Notes: generated by a model from the letters alone, not told the origin. 64,000 nt of DNA from Actinospineispora spinosispora DSM 44797 (GCF_000429025.1 NZ_AUBB01000036.1:1-64000), one strand, 5' to 3'; shown: positions 52,443-61,658, counted from the first letter of the stretch. A program made the numbers and translations.

Positions 52443-54205
52443 GACCCGTCCGGATCGGCAACTGCTCCGGGTTCTACGGCGACCGGATCGACGCGGCAAG
52501 GGAGATGGTCGAGGGCGGGCCGATCGACGTGCTCACCGGCGACTACCTGGCCGAGCTGACCATGCTCATCCTGTGGAAGGCACGGCAGAAGGACCCGTCG
52601 GCGGGTTACGCGCGCACCTTCCTGACCCAGCTGGAGCACGTGCTCGGCACGTGTCTGGACCGGGGCATCCGGATCGTCACCAACGCCGGCGGCCTCAACC
52701 CGTCCGGTCTGACCGAGCAGATCGCCGAGCTCGCCTCCCGGCTCGGGCTCGCGCCGAAGGTCGCCTACCTGACCGGCGACAACCTGGTCGACCGGCTGGA
52801 CGAGCTGCAGGCGGCCGGTGTCGACCTGTCGAACCTGGACACCGGACGCCCGCTCGCCGAGTCCGGCCGCACGGCGATCTCGGCGAACGCCTACCTGGGC
52901 GGCTGGGGCATCGCCGAGTGCCTGTCCCACGGCGCGGACATCGTGGTGTGCCCCCGGGTCACCGACGCCTCGCTGGTCGTCGGGCCGGCCGCGTGGTGGC
53001 ACGGCTGGGCGCGCGACGACTTCGACGCGCTCGCCGGGGCGGTCGCCGCCGGGCACGTCATCGAGTGCGGCCCGCAGGCGACCGGCGGCAACTACTCGCA
53101 CCTGGCGGAGATCACCGACCGCCGCTATCCCGGCTTCCCGATCGCCGAGGTCGCCTCGGACGGCTCCAGCGTCATCACCAAGCACGACGACACCGGCGGG
53201 CTCGTCTCGGCCGGCACGGTCACCGCGCAGCTGCTGTACGAGATCGGCGCACCCGCGTACCCGAACCCGGACGTCGTCGCGCACTTCGACACCCTGGCCC
53301 TGACCCAGGAGGCGCCGCACCGGGTGCGGATCAGCGGCTGCACCGGCACTCCGCCACCGCCGACGCTGAAGGTCGCGCTGAACCAGCTGGGCGGCTACCG
53401 CAACACAATGACGCTGGTGCTCACCGGCCTGGATATCGCCGAGCGTGCCGCGTACGCGGAGCAGCTGCTGTTCGAAGTGCTCGGCGGGCGAGAGAAGTTC
53501 GCCGAGACCGACGTCCGGCTGCTGCGCTTCGACCACGCGGACGCGGACACGAACGTCGAAGCGACGGCCCACCTGCGGATCACGGTGAAGGACCCGGACA
53601 AGCGCAAGGTCGGCAGGGCGTTCTCCAATGCGACGATGGAGCTGGCGCTCGGCGGCTACGCGGGCTTCCACACAACGACCCCGCCCACCCCGGAGACCGC
53701 GTACGGCGTCTACTGGCCCGCCCTGGTCCCGTCCGAACACGTCACCCAGGAAGCGGTCCTGCCCGACGGCACCCGCCGCACCATCCCCCACACCCCGCAC
53801 ACCCCCTCACAACCCCGCGAGTCGGGGAATTCGTCAGAGCGAGTCGGGGAATTCGTCAGCGGCCCGACCGAACGCGCCCCGCTGGGCAATGTCTGCGCGG
53901 CACGGTCCGGTGACAAGGGTGGCAACGCCAACGTCGGACTGTGGACCCGCACCGCCGAGGAGTACGACTGGCTGCGCGCCCACCTCACCGAGGCGAAGTT
54001 ACGCGAGCTGCTGCCCGAGGCCGACAAGCTCGCCATACAGCGCTACGAACTGCCGAACCTGTACGCGCTGAACTTCGTGGTCGTGGGCCTGCTCGGCGAG
54101 GGCGTCGCGTCGAGCACCCGCCCGGACCCCCAGGCCAAGGGCCTGGGCGAGTACCTGCGCTCCCGCCTCACAGACATCCCCACCCGCCTGCTCGGTAAGC
54201 GATAA
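52439..54205 (+). CDS. AtuA-family protein (DUF1446), acyclic terpene utilisation type
   Basis: 588 residues. N-terminal AtuA domain (RIGNCSGFYGDRIDAAREMV, NAGGLNPSGL, AYLTGDNLVDRL) and a C-terminal AtuA-like small domain (ARSGDKGGNANVGLW, LYALNFVVVGLLGEGVA), joined by a proline-rich linker with a 21-bp direct repeat. AtuA is needed for citronellol/geraniol breakdown in pseudomonads, but the reaction is not known. Here it is with a dehydrogenase and a CoA-transferase rather than the Atu carboxylase, so a different branched acid is likely. Confidence 0.82.
   Translation: MRPVRIGNCSGFYGDRIDAAREMVEGGPIDVLTGDYLAELTMLILWKARQKDPSAGYARTFLTQLEHVLGTCLDRGIRIVTNAGGLNPSGLTEQIAELASRLGLAPKVAYLTGDNLVDRLDELQAAGVDLSNLDTGRPLAESGRTAISANAYLGGWGIAECLSHGADIVVCPRVTDASLVVGPAAWWHGWARDDFDALAGAVAAGHVIECGPQATGGNYSHLAEITDRRYPGFPIAEVASDGSSVITKHDDTGGLVSAGTVTAQLLYEIGAPAYPNPDVVAHFDTLALTQEAPHRVRISGCTGTPPPPTLKVALNQLGGYRNTMTLVLTGLDIAERAAYAEQLLFEVLGGREKFAETDVRLLRFDHADADTNVEATAHLRITVKDPDKRKVGRAFSNATMELALGGYAGFHTTTPPTPETAYGVYWPALVPSEHVTQEAVLPDGTRRTIPHTPHTPSQPRESGNSSERVGEFVSGPTERAPLGNVCAARSGDKGGNANVGLWTRTAEEYDWLRAHLTEAKLRELLPEADKLAIQRYELPNLYALNFVVVGLLGEGVASSTRPDPQAKGLGEYLRSRLTDIPTRLLGKR
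53817..53859. repeat. 21-bp direct repeat in the AtuA linker
   Basis: GCGAGTCGGGGAATTCGTCA plus G at 53817-53837 and again at 53839-53859, period 22. Because 22 is not a multiple of three, the two copies are read in different frames (RESGNSSE and RVGEFVSG). It lies at the junction of the two AtuA domains. Confidence 0.8.
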
Positions 54206-54218
54206 CCCCAGTTCAGGA

Positions 54219-54264
54219 CCCGTGAGTGGCGAGTGGTCTCCCCGGACCACTCGCCACTCACGGG
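54219..54264. terminator. Short GTGAGTG palindrome after the AtuA operon
   Basis: CCCGTGAGTGGCGAGTGGTC (54219-54238) and its complement (54245-54264) with a 6-base loop, 20-bp perfect stem, 13 bases after the AtuA stop. Probably ends the FadE/CoA-transferase/AtuA transcript before the icmF promoter. Confidence 0.7.
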
Positions 54265-54374
54265 TGTGCATCGAGAGGGAAGTCACTGCGGCTTCTGTTC
54301 TACTTCCGATAGTTTGGTGTCATAGTAAATCGGGTAGTCGATGACGCTTACCTAGCACTGCACGGGGAGACACC

Positions 54375-57300
54375 ATGGAGCTGCACCAGCCGGTCAATCC
54401 GGTCCGCTTCGTCACCGCGGCCAGCCTGTTCGACGGTCACGACGCGGCGATCAACATCATGCGGCGGATCCTGCAGCGCCAGGGCGCCGAGGTGATCCAC
54501 CTCGGCCACAACCGCTCGGTCGACGAGGTCGTCGCGGCGGTCATCCAGGAGGACGCCCAGGGTGTGGCGATCAGCTCCTACCAGGGCGGGCACGTCGAGT
54601 ACTTCTCCTACCTGGTCGAGCTGCTGCGCGAACGCGGCGCCGGCCACGTCAAGGTGTACGGCGGTGGCGGCGGCGTCATCGTCCACGAGGAGATCGAGCT
54701 GCTGCACTCGCGCGGCGTCTCCCGCATCTTCTCCCCGGACGACGGCCAGAAGCTCGGCCTGCCCGGCATGATCAACCTGATGATCCGCGAGTGCGACACG
54801 GACCTCAGCGCCGAGCCGCCCTCGGACTATGACGGCGTCTTCACCGGCGAGCCCGCCACACTCGCCCGCGCGCTGACCATGGCCGAGACCGGCACGCTGC
54901 CCGACGAGGTACGCACCCGCATCACCGAGGCCGTGGAACGCCACCCCGTCCCGGTACTGGGCATCACCGGCACCGGCGGTTCCGGTAAGTCCTCGCTCAC
55001 CGACGAGCTGGTCCGCCGCTTCCGGCTCGACCAGGAGGACAAGCTGCGCATCGCGGTCCTCGCGGTCGACCCGACCCGGCGCAAGGGCGGCGGCGCGCTG
55101 CTCGGCGACCGGATCCGGATGAACGCGCTGGTCGGCGACCAGGTCTTCTTCCGTTCGCTTGCCACCCGGGGCACGGACGGCGGCCTGCCGGAACGCCTCG
55201 GTGACACGCTCGACGTGCTCAAGGCGGCCGCGTTCGACCTGATCATCGTCGAGACACCGGGTATCGGTCAGGGCGATGCGGGCATCGTGCCGTTCGCGGA
55301 CAGCTCGCTGTACGTCATGACACCGGAGTTCGGCGCCGCGTCCCAGCTCGAGAAGATCGACATGCTGGACTTCGCGGACGCCGTGGCGATCAACAAGTTC
55401 GAGCGCCGGGGCGCCGAGGACGCGCGCCGTGACGTGAGCCGGCAGCTGGTCCGCAACCGGGACGCGTTCGGCCAGAGCTGGGAGGACATGCCGGTCTACG
55501 GCACCTCGGCCGCCACGTTCAACGACGACGGCGTCACCGCGCTCTACCACCACCTCACCGACCTGCTGGCCGAACACGGCCTGACGATCGGTGAGGGCAG
55601 GCTGGCCAGGACCGACCGCAAGACCTCGTCCGGGTACGCGGCGGTCATCCCGCCGGAGAAGGTCCGCTACCTGGCCGACATCGCCGAGATCGTGCGCGGC
55701 TACCACAGTGCGACGGCCAAGCACTCCGACGCGGCCAAGCAGCGCCAGGCATTGCGCATCGCCAAGGCCGCGCTGGAGAAGGCCGAGGCCGACGCCGGCG
55801 GCATCGACGAGGTGCTGAAGTCCGCCGAGAAGGCGCTGCCCGCCGAGTCCGCCGAGCTGCTCGACGAGTGGCCGAGCGTCGTCGAGGACTACTCCGGCGA
55901 CGAGCTGGTCGTGACGATCCGTGACAAGGAGCTGCACACCCAGCTGACCCGCGAGACGCTGTCCGGCAACAAGGTCCGCCGGGTGTCGCTGCCGAAGTAC
56001 ACCGACGACGCGGAGCTGCTGCGGTTCCTGCGTCGGGAGAACCTGCCCGGCAGGTTCCCGTTCACCGCGGGGGTGTTCCCGTTCAAGCGCGAGGGCGAGG
56101 ACCCGGCCCGGATGTTCGCCGGTGAGGGCGACCCGTTCCGCACCAACCGCCGGTTCAAGTATCTGTCCTCGGACTCCGAGGCCAAGCGGCTGTCCACCGC
56201 GTTCGACTCGGTGACGCTGTACGGCCGCGACCCCGGCACCCGGCCCGACGTGTACGGCAAGGTCGGCACCTCGGGTGTCTCGATCGCCACGCTGGAGGAC
56301 CTGAAGGCCCTCTACGACGGCTTCGACCTGTGCTCGCCGACCACGTCGGTGTCGATGACGATCAACGGTCCGGCACCGACGATCCTGGCGTTCTTCCTCA
56401 ACGCGGCGATCGACCAGCAGTTCGACAAGTTCCGGGAGAAGAACGACCGCGAGCCCAGCGAGGACGAACGCGCCGAGCTCACCGCGTACGCGCTGGCGAA
56501 CGTCCGGGGCACGGTGCAGGCCGACATCCTCAAGGAGGACCAGGGCCAGAACACCTGCATCTTCTCCACCGAGTTCTCACTGCGGATGATGGCCGACATC
56601 CAGGAGTGGTTCATCGAGCACAAGGTGCGCAACTTCTACTCGGTGTCCATCTCCGGCTATCACATCGCCGAGGCCGGCGCGAACCCGATCAGCCAGCTCG
56701 CCTTCACTCTCGCCAACGGCTTCACGTTCGTCGAGAGCTACCTGGCGCGCGGCATGGACATCGACGACTTCGCCGGCAACCTGTCGTTCTTCTTCTCCAA
56801 CGGCATGGACGCCGAGTACTCGGTCATCGGCCGCGTGGCCCGCCGCATCTGGGCGGTGGCGATGCGTGAGCGCTACGGCGCGAACGAACGGTCGCAGAAG
56901 CTGAAGTACCACGTGCAGACCTCCGGTCGGTCGCTGCACGCGCAGGAGATGAACTTCAACGACATCCGCACCACGCTGCAGGCACTGTGCGCGCTGTACG
57001 ACAACGCGAACTCGCTGCACACCAACGCCTACGACGAGGCGGTGACCACTCCGACCGAGTCCTCGGTACGCCGCGCGATGGCCATCCAGCTGATCATCAA
57101 CCGGGAGTGGGGCCTGTCGATGAACGAGAACCCGCTGCAGGGTTCGTTCGTCATCGATGAGTTGACCGACCTGGTCGAGGAGGCGGTACTGCGGGAGTTC
57201 GACGCGATCGCCGAACGTGGTGGCGTGCTCGGTGCGATGGAGACCGGCTACCAGCGCGGCAAGATCCAGGACGAGTCGATGCTCTACGAGCACCGCAAGC

Positions 57301-57608
57301 ACGAGGGCACGCTGCCGCTGATCGGCGTGAACACCTTCCTGCGTCCCGGCGCCGACGACGAGGAGCCGCAGACCATCGAGCTGGCGCGGGCGACCGAGGA
57401 GGAGAAGAAGTCCCAGCTGGACCGACTCGCCGACTTCCAGGCCCGCCACAACGACGACGCACCCACCGCGATCCGTCGTCTGCAGGACGCGGCGGTCGCC
57501 GGGGACAACGTCTTCGTCGAGCTGATGAAGGCCGCCAGGGTGTGTTCGCTCGGCCAGCTCACCGAGGCGTTCTTCGAGGTGGGCGGCCAGTACCGCCGCA
57601 ACATGTAG
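54375..57608 (+). CDS. icmF: Fused isobutyryl-CoA mutase (IcmF)
   Basis: 1,077 residues, ATG behind GGGGAGAC. Domain order of IcmF: adenosylcobalamin-binding domain (SLFDGHDAAINIM, GHNRSVDEVV, GGGGVI), MeaI-type G-protein chaperone (P-loop GTGGSGKS near residue 198, AVDPTRRKGGGALLGDRIRMN, NKFERRG) and the substrate-binding mutase barrel (SPTTSVSMTINGPAPTILAFF, IHTNAYDEA-like HTNAYDEAVTTPTE). Converts isobutyryl-CoA and n-butyryl-CoA; some also act on pivalyl/isovaleryl-CoA. The position after a branched-acid operon suggests it processes related acyl groups, but it is separated by a palindrome. Confidence 0.92.
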   Translation: MELHQPVNPVRFVTAASLFDGHDAAINIMRRILQRQGAEVIHLGHNRSVDEVVAAVIQEDAQGVAISSYQGGHVEYFSYLVELLRERGAGHVKVYGGGGGVIVHEEIELLHSRGVSRIFSPDDGQKLGLPGMINLMIRECDTDLSAEPPSDYDGVFTGEPATLARALTMAETGTLPDEVRTRITEAVERHPVPVLGITGTGGSGKSSLTDELVRRFRLDQEDKLRIAVLAVDPTRRKGGGALLGDRIRMNALVGDQVFFRSLATRGTDGGLPERLGDTLDVLKAAAFDLIIVETPGIGQGDAGIVPFADSSLYVMTPEFGAASQLEKIDMLDFADAVAINKFERRGAEDARRDVSRQLVRNRDAFGQSWEDMPVYGTSAATFNDDGVTALYHHLTDLLAEHGLTIGEGRLARTDRKTSSGYAAVIPPEKVRYLADIAEIVRGYHSATAKHSDAAKQRQALRIAKAALEKAEADAGGIDEVLKSAEKALPAESAELLDEWPSVVEDYSGDELVVTIRDKELHTQLTRETLSGNKVRRVSLPKYTDDAELLRFLRRENLPGRFPFTAGVFPFKREGEDPARMFAGEGDPFRTNRRFKYLSSDSEAKRLSTAFDSVTLYGRDPGTRPDVYGKVGTSGVSIATLEDLKALYDGFDLCSPTTSVSMTINGPAPTILAFFLNAAIDQQFDKFREKNDREPSEDERAELTAYALANVRGTVQADILKEDQGQNTCIFSTEFSLRMMADIQEWFIEHKVRNFYSVSISGYHIAEAGANPISQLAFTLANGFTFVESYLARGMDIDDFAGNLSFFFSNGMDAEYSVIGRVARRIWAVAMRERYGANERSQKLKYHVQTSGRSLHAQEMNFNDIRTTLQALCALYDNANSLHTNAYDEAVTTPTESSVRRAMAIQLIINREWGLSMNENPLQGSFVIDELTDLVEEAVLREFDAIAERGGVLGAMETGYQRGKIQDESMLYEHRKHEGTLPLIGVNTFLRPGADDEEPQTIELARATEEEKKSQLDRLADFQARHNDDAPTAIRRLQDAAVAGDNVFVELMKAARVCSLGQLTEAFFEVGGQYRRNM

Positions 57609-57761
57609 CCCACCCGGCCTCGGGGGGAGGGGGAGAGGAGTACCCCCACCGACATGGGTGAACGTGCGAAGGTATTACACCAGCTACCGCACCTCCTCCC
57701 CCGAAGCGTCGTTGATTCAGCGATAGGCGAGTTCAGCTGTGCCCGGAGAGGATCACCGACG

Positions 57762-58343
57762 ATGAAGCAGACCGCTCGGCGTGCCATGCAAGCCACCGCC
57801 GCGCTTGCCGGCATGGCCACGGCGTTCGGCATCCCCGGGACCGCGCTCGCGGCCACTCCCGGTCACGCCGGCCTCGCGCAGGAGCAGGCGCCCGGCGCCG
57901 CACTGAACTCTCCCTCGGCCGCTCCGTCGGCGAATGAGCTGCACAGCTTCCAGCTGCCCTCGCACGGCGTCCCGGTCAAGCGGGACAGCACCGACGCCGA
58001 AGACCAGTCCAGCTCGGACGAGTACAGCGACGACGGCTACAGCGACCGCGGTTACACCGACAACAACCGCAGCAGCGACAAGGCACGTCAGCGGGCCAAC
58101 GCGGACCAACGGGAGAGCGGCAAGCGCGACTCGCACTGCGAGGGCGCGTCGGACGCCGACACCGCGATCGGTTCCAACGGCAACCGGGCGGACGACTACC
58201 CGGACGCCGATGACTACGACGAGGGCTGCACCGGCTACCACGCCCCCAAGGGCGCGAACGCCTACGACGACGACCAGTACCTCGGCTCCGACCAGAGCAA
58301 GGGCCGCGGCCGCGACCACTACCAGTTCGGCGGCCTCATCTAG
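57762..58343 (+). CDS. Secreted acidic protein, unknown function
   Basis: 193 residues from the ATG at 57762 (GGAGAGG upstream). A signal peptide (KQTARRAMQATAALAGMATAFG, cleavage near ALAATP) is followed by a low-complexity chain rich in Asp, Ser, Tyr and Gly (DDGYSDRGYTDNNRSSDKAR, DDYPDADDYDEG). Two Cys (HCEGAS, EGCTGY) may bond. No domain is recognised. It could bind cations or be part of the cell surface. Followed by a strong terminator. Confidence 0.7.
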   Translation: MKQTARRAMQATAALAGMATAFGIPGTALAATPGHAGLAQEQAPGAALNSPSAAPSANELHSFQLPSHGVPVKRDSTDAEDQSSSDEYSDDGYSDRGYTDNNRSSDKARQRANADQRESGKRDSHCEGASDADTAIGSNGNRADDYPDADDYDEGCTGYHAPKGANAYDDDQYLGSDQSKGRGRDHYQFGGLI

Positions 58344-58357
58344 ACCAACGCGACACG

Positions 58358-58396
58358 ACGGGGCCCTACTCCTTTCCCGTGGGAGTAGGGCCCCGT
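58358..58396. terminator. Rho-independent-type hairpin terminator
   Basis: ACGGGGCCCTACTCC (58358-58372) pairs perfectly with GGAGTAGGGCCCCGT (58382-58396), 15-bp stem with a 9-base loop, 14 bases after the secreted protein's stop. No long T-run follows. Confidence 0.75.
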
Positions 58397-58428
58397 TGCT
58401 GTACCGGGCCACCGATAGGCTGAGAATC

Positions 58429-58752
58429 ATGACTCCGCGCCTGGCTACCGCCTGCCTGTCTCTCAGTTTTCTGCTCGGCCTCGGTCTGCTCACCGGCTGT
58501 GGCGGTTCCGGTTCGAACACCGACTGCGACCTGGGCGGCTGCACCATCACGTTCGCCCGCAGCGGCGGAACGTCGGTGTCCGTGCTCGGCATCGAGGCGA
58601 AGCTGGTCGGTGTGCAGAACGGTCAGGCAACGCTCTCGGTGGCCGGCCACGAGGTGAACGTCCCGGTGGGCGGCGAAACCCAGTCCGAGGGCTTCACGAT
58701 CCGCGTGGAGCGCCTGACCGACACCGAGGTGGTGGTCCGGGTGACCCACTGA
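58429..58752 (+). CDS. Small lipoprotein, unknown function
   Basis: 107 residues. Signal peptide with lipobox LLTGC (Cys about residue 24), then a small beta-rich domain (CTITFARSGGTSVSVLGIEAKL, ATLSVAGHEVNVPVG). No ribosome site; TAGGCT ends 7 bases before the ATG, so a leaderless transcript is likely. The frame is open upstream but the terminator separates it from the previous gene. Convergent with the LLM oxidoreductase gene. Confidence 0.72.
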   Translation: MTPRLATACLSLSFLLGLGLLTGCGGSGSNTDCDLGGCTITFARSGGTSVSVLGIEAKLVGVQNGQATLSVAGHEVNVPVGGETQSEGFTIRVERLTDTEVVVRVTH

Positions 58753-58767
58753 GCGCGACCGCCAGGG

Positions 58768-59679
58768 TCAGGTTGCCAGGAGGGCTCGGACCTCGGCCAC
58801 CGCGTCGACGCCCGCCTGCCAGCTCGGCGAGCAGGGCACCAGGGTGAGGCTGTGGGCGCCCGCGTCGACGTAGGGGCGCAGGAAGTCCGCCACCTGCGCG
58901 GGCGTGCCGGCGGGGCACAGGCGCTCGAACTTCTCGAACGGCAGTTTGTACAGGGCGGCCATCTTCTCCGCGACCAGCTCGCGGGCGACCGAGGCGTCGT
59001 CGGCGAGCCCGCACCACACCTCGAAGCCGTGCCGCGCCGGCACCGGACGGCCCTGCTCCTGGGCGAGCGCCGCGATCTGCCCGGTGAACTCGGTGAACTT
59101 GCGCGCCGAGACGAACATCGCCAGCCAGCCGTCGCCGTAGGAGACGGTCCGGCGGATGGTCGCCTCGGACTTGCCGCCGATCAGGATCGGCACCTCGGGC
59201 TTCTGCGCCGGCAGCACCGCGCCGGAGGAGATGCTGAAGAACTCCCCCGAGTGATCGACCGTCTCGCCGGTCGCCAGCCGGCGCAGCAAGCCGAGTGACT
59301 CGTCGATCCGACGTCCCCGCGTCGCCGGGTCGACGCCGCAGTTGCTGACCTCGGAGCGGTCCTCGCCACCCACCCCGACGCCGAGGGTCAGCCGTCCGGG
59401 CGCCAGGGAACTGAGCGACGCCAGTGAACGGGCCACGGTCATCGGGTGGCGCAGCGCCAGCTGGTAGACGCCGATCAGGACGGACACCCGATCCTCGGTG
59501 GCCAGCGCGGTGGCCGCGCCGAGCATGCCGTCGAAGCCGGTGCCACCGTGAAAGCTCACGTGGTCGGCCACCACGACGTGATCGATGCCGGCGTCGGCGA
59601 TCCGACCGAGCAGCGCGCGCCGCTCGTCCGGCGCCACGCTGAGGATCTGGTCGTGGACCGACGTGCCGACCTCGAGCAT
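58768..59679 (-). CDS. LLM-class F420-dependent oxidoreductase
   Basis: 303 residues, ATG at 59679 overlapping the stop of the acyl-CoA dehydrogenase (TGATG). Luciferase-like barrel: HVVVADHVSFHGGTGFDG, LSSLAPGRLTLGVGVGGEDR, ILIGGKSEATIRRTVSYGDGW. These proteins use F420 (or flavin) for hydride transfer. Last gene of the thiolase/BadI-like operon, so it may reduce or oxidise an intermediate of the same pathway. Confidence 0.83.
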   Translation of the reverse strand: MLEVGTSVHDQILSVAPDERRALLGRIADAGIDHVVVADHVSFHGGTGFDGMLGAATALATEDRVSVLIGVYQLALRHPMTVARSLASLSSLAPGRLTLGVGVGGEDRSEVSNCGVDPATRGRRIDESLGLLRRLATGETVDHSGEFFSISSGAVLPAQKPEVPILIGGKSEATIRRTVSYGDGWLAMFVSARKFTEFTGQIAALAQEQGRPVPARHGFEVWCGLADDASVARELVAEKMAALYKLPFEKFERLCPAGTPAQVADFLRPYVDAGAHSLTLVPCSPSWQAGVDAVAEVRALLAT

Positions 59680-60833
59680 CACTGCGCCTTCCGGTAGACG
59701 TCCTTCGAGATGATCCGCTTCTGGATTTCCGACGTGCCGTCCGCGACCAGGTAGGCCATGACGTCGCGGTAGCGCTGCTGCAGCGGGAACTCCGTCGAGT
59801 AGCCCAGGTTGCCGTGGATCTTCATGGCCGCCTGGATGGCATCGAGCGCGACCTGCGGCGGCCACCATTTGCTCATCGCGGCGAGCGCGGTGTGCGGTTC
59901 GTCGACCTGTCGCGCCCACAGCGCCCGGTAGCAGAGCAGCCGCGCCGCCTCGAGGTACGTCGTGTGCTCGGCCAGCGGGAACGACACCCCTTGGAACTCG
60001 CCGATCTTCTGGCCGAACGCCTCACGTTCCTGGGCGTACCGGGCGGCTTCGTCGAGCGAGGCGCGCGCGGCGCCGAGGCACAGCAGCCCGAGGGCGGACC
60101 GGCTGAAGTCGAAGTGGTGCATCGCGGCCGCGAACCCGTGGCCCTCCTCGCCGACCAGGTGATCCGACGGCACGAACACCTCGTCCATCGCGATCGATCC
60201 CCAGCCGAGTGGCAGACAGCCCATGCCGGGCATGTGCGCGACCGAGACCCCTTTCGACGCCATCGGGAGCAGGAAACAGCTGATGCCCTTGGACCGCGAC
60301 GATCCGGGGTGCCGCGCGTAGATCAGCATGGTCTTGGCACACATCGCGTGCGTGATGGCGATCTTCTCGCCGGACAGCAGCCAGCCGCCGTCGACCGGCT
60401 TCGCCACGGTGCGCATCCCGGCGGCGTCCGATCCGGAGCCCGGCTCGGTGACCGCGATACCGGACACCGCGTCACCGGCGATCAGCTCCGGGATGTAACG
60501 CTCCTGGACCGCCCGGCTGCCGCCCTCACCGAGCTGCGCGGCGACCAGACCGCTCTGCACGGGTGCCGCCGCCACGTTGACGTCCCCGTAGGCGAGCGTC
60601 TCGGTGATCATGCCGAGGGTGACCGGGTCGTCCGGGCTGGTCCCGGTCCCGCCGAACTCCTCCGGCAGGCCGATGCCGAGCACCCCGAGCGCGGCCAGCT
60701 CCTTGTGCGCGTCCCAGGGGAACTCCGTGCTGGCCGCCCGGTCCCGGTAGGCGGGCAGGAGCTTCGTGCGGGCGTACCGGGCCAGCTCGACCCGGTACGC
60801 CTCCTGCTCGTCGGTGAGCGCGAAGGACAGCAC
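59679..60833 (-). CDS. Acyl-CoA dehydrogenase
   Basis: 384 residues from the GTG at 60833, directly after the SDR stop. N-terminal LTDEQEAYRVELARYARTKL, LPEEFGGTGTSPDD, TEPGSGSDAAGM, and C-terminal KIHGNLGYSTEFPLQQRYRDV with VADGTSEIQKRIISKD. Standard full-length enzyme. Operon with SDR, crotonase and thiolase, thus one of the beta-oxidation steps of this pathway. Confidence 0.87.
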   Translation of the reverse strand: MLSFALTDEQEAYRVELARYARTKLLPAYRDRAASTEFPWDAHKELAALGVLGIGLPEEFGGTGTSPDDPVTLGMITETLAYGDVNVAAAPVQSGLVAAQLGEGGSRAVQERYIPELIAGDAVSGIAVTEPGSGSDAAGMRTVAKPVDGGWLLSGEKIAITHAMCAKTMLIYARHPGSSRSKGISCFLLPMASKGVSVAHMPGMGCLPLGWGSIAMDEVFVPSDHLVGEEGHGFAAAMHHFDFSRSALGLLCLGAARASLDEAARYAQEREAFGQKIGEFQGVSFPLAEHTTYLEAARLLCYRALWARQVDEPHTALAAMSKWWPPQVALDAIQAAMKIHGNLGYSTEFPLQQRYRDVMAYLVADGTSEIQKRIISKDVYRKAQ

Positions 60834-60835
60834 GA

Positions 60836-61594
60836 TCAGACCATGGTGAACCCGCCGCTGACGCTGAGCACCTGGCCGGTGATCCACGTCGACAGCGGGG
60901 AGGCGAGGAACACGACGGCGCCCGCGATGTCCGCCGGCGTACCGAGCCTGCCGAGCGGGTAGGCCTTGGCCAGCTTGTCCGCGCCGCCGACCGAGTCGAT
61001 GAACCCGGAGCTGCCCGGGGTGACCGTGGTGCCGGGGGCGACCACGTTGGCCCGTACGCCCTTACGGCCGACCTCCTTGGCGAGGCTCTTGGTGACGCCG
61101 ATGACGCCGGCCTTGGCGCCCGCGTACACGCTCATCGAGTGCTCGCCGGTGCGCGCGGAATCGGAGGCGACGTTCACGATCCGGCCCTGGGTCTCCAACA
61201 GGTCGGGCAGCGCGGCACGCATGACGTTGATCGTGCCGAGCAGCGTCACGTCGACGACCTTCTGCGCCTCCTCGGCGGAGGTGTCGGCGAACTTCTTGAT
61301 CGCCCACGCGGCGGCGTTGTTGACCAGCACCGATACCGGCCCGAACTGCTCGCGCACCTGGGCCAGTCCCTGCTCGATGGACGCCGGGTCGGCGATGTTG
61401 AACTCGACACCGATCGCGGTGCCGCCCTTGCTGGTGATCTGCTCGGCGACGCTCTTCGCGGCCTCGGCGGACAGGTCCGCGATGGCCACCTTGGCGCCCG
61501 CCTCGGCGAGCATCGTGGCGATGCCCTCACCGATCCCGCTGCCACCGCCGGTGACCACGGCTACGTCCGAACTCAGGTCGATCTGAATGCTCAT
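60836..61594 (-). CDS. Short-chain dehydrogenase/reductase
   Basis: 252 residues, ATG at 61594 behind GGAGG. Classical SDR: VTGGGSGIGEGIA, NNAAA, catalytic Ser (VASDSA) and YAGAK, end ITGQVLSVSGGFTMV. Likely oxidises a 3-hydroxyacyl-CoA or ring alcohol in the cluster. Comparable SDRs accompany ring-degrading beta-oxidation genes. Stands between the BadI-like gene and the dehydrogenase. Confidence 0.85.
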   Translation of the reverse strand: MSIQIDLSSDVAVVTGGGSGIGEGIATMLAEAGAKVAIADLSAEAAKSVAEQITSKGGTAIGVEFNIADPASIEQGLAQVREQFGPVSVLVNNAAAWAIKKFADTSAEEAQKVVDVTLLGTINVMRAALPDLLETQGRIVNVASDSARTGEHSMSVYAGAKAGVIGVTKSLAKEVGRKGVRANVVAPGTTVTPGSSGFIDSVGGADKLAKAYPLGRLGTPADIAGAVVFLASPLSTWITGQVLSVSGGFTMV

Positions 61595-61609
61595 CTTCTG
61601 CCTCCGGAG

Positions 61610-61653
61610 CCGTGAGTGATGTGGGCTGCCATGGCAGCCCAAATCACTCACGG
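61610..61653. terminator. Short GTGAGTG palindrome inside the thiolase operon
   Basis: CCGTGAGTGAT (61610-61620) to ATCACTCACGG (61643-61653) with an inner TGGGCTGCC/GGCAGCCCA stem, 6 bases from the stop of the BadI-like gene and 15 from the SDR start. It may lower expression of the downstream genes or stabilise the upstream message. Confidence 0.65.
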
Positions 61654-61658
61654 GTGTT

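Noticed and set aside
54348..55937. 529-codon minus-strand frame opposite icmF
   Set aside because: Antisense of the B12 and G-protein domains of icmF, which are unmistakable.
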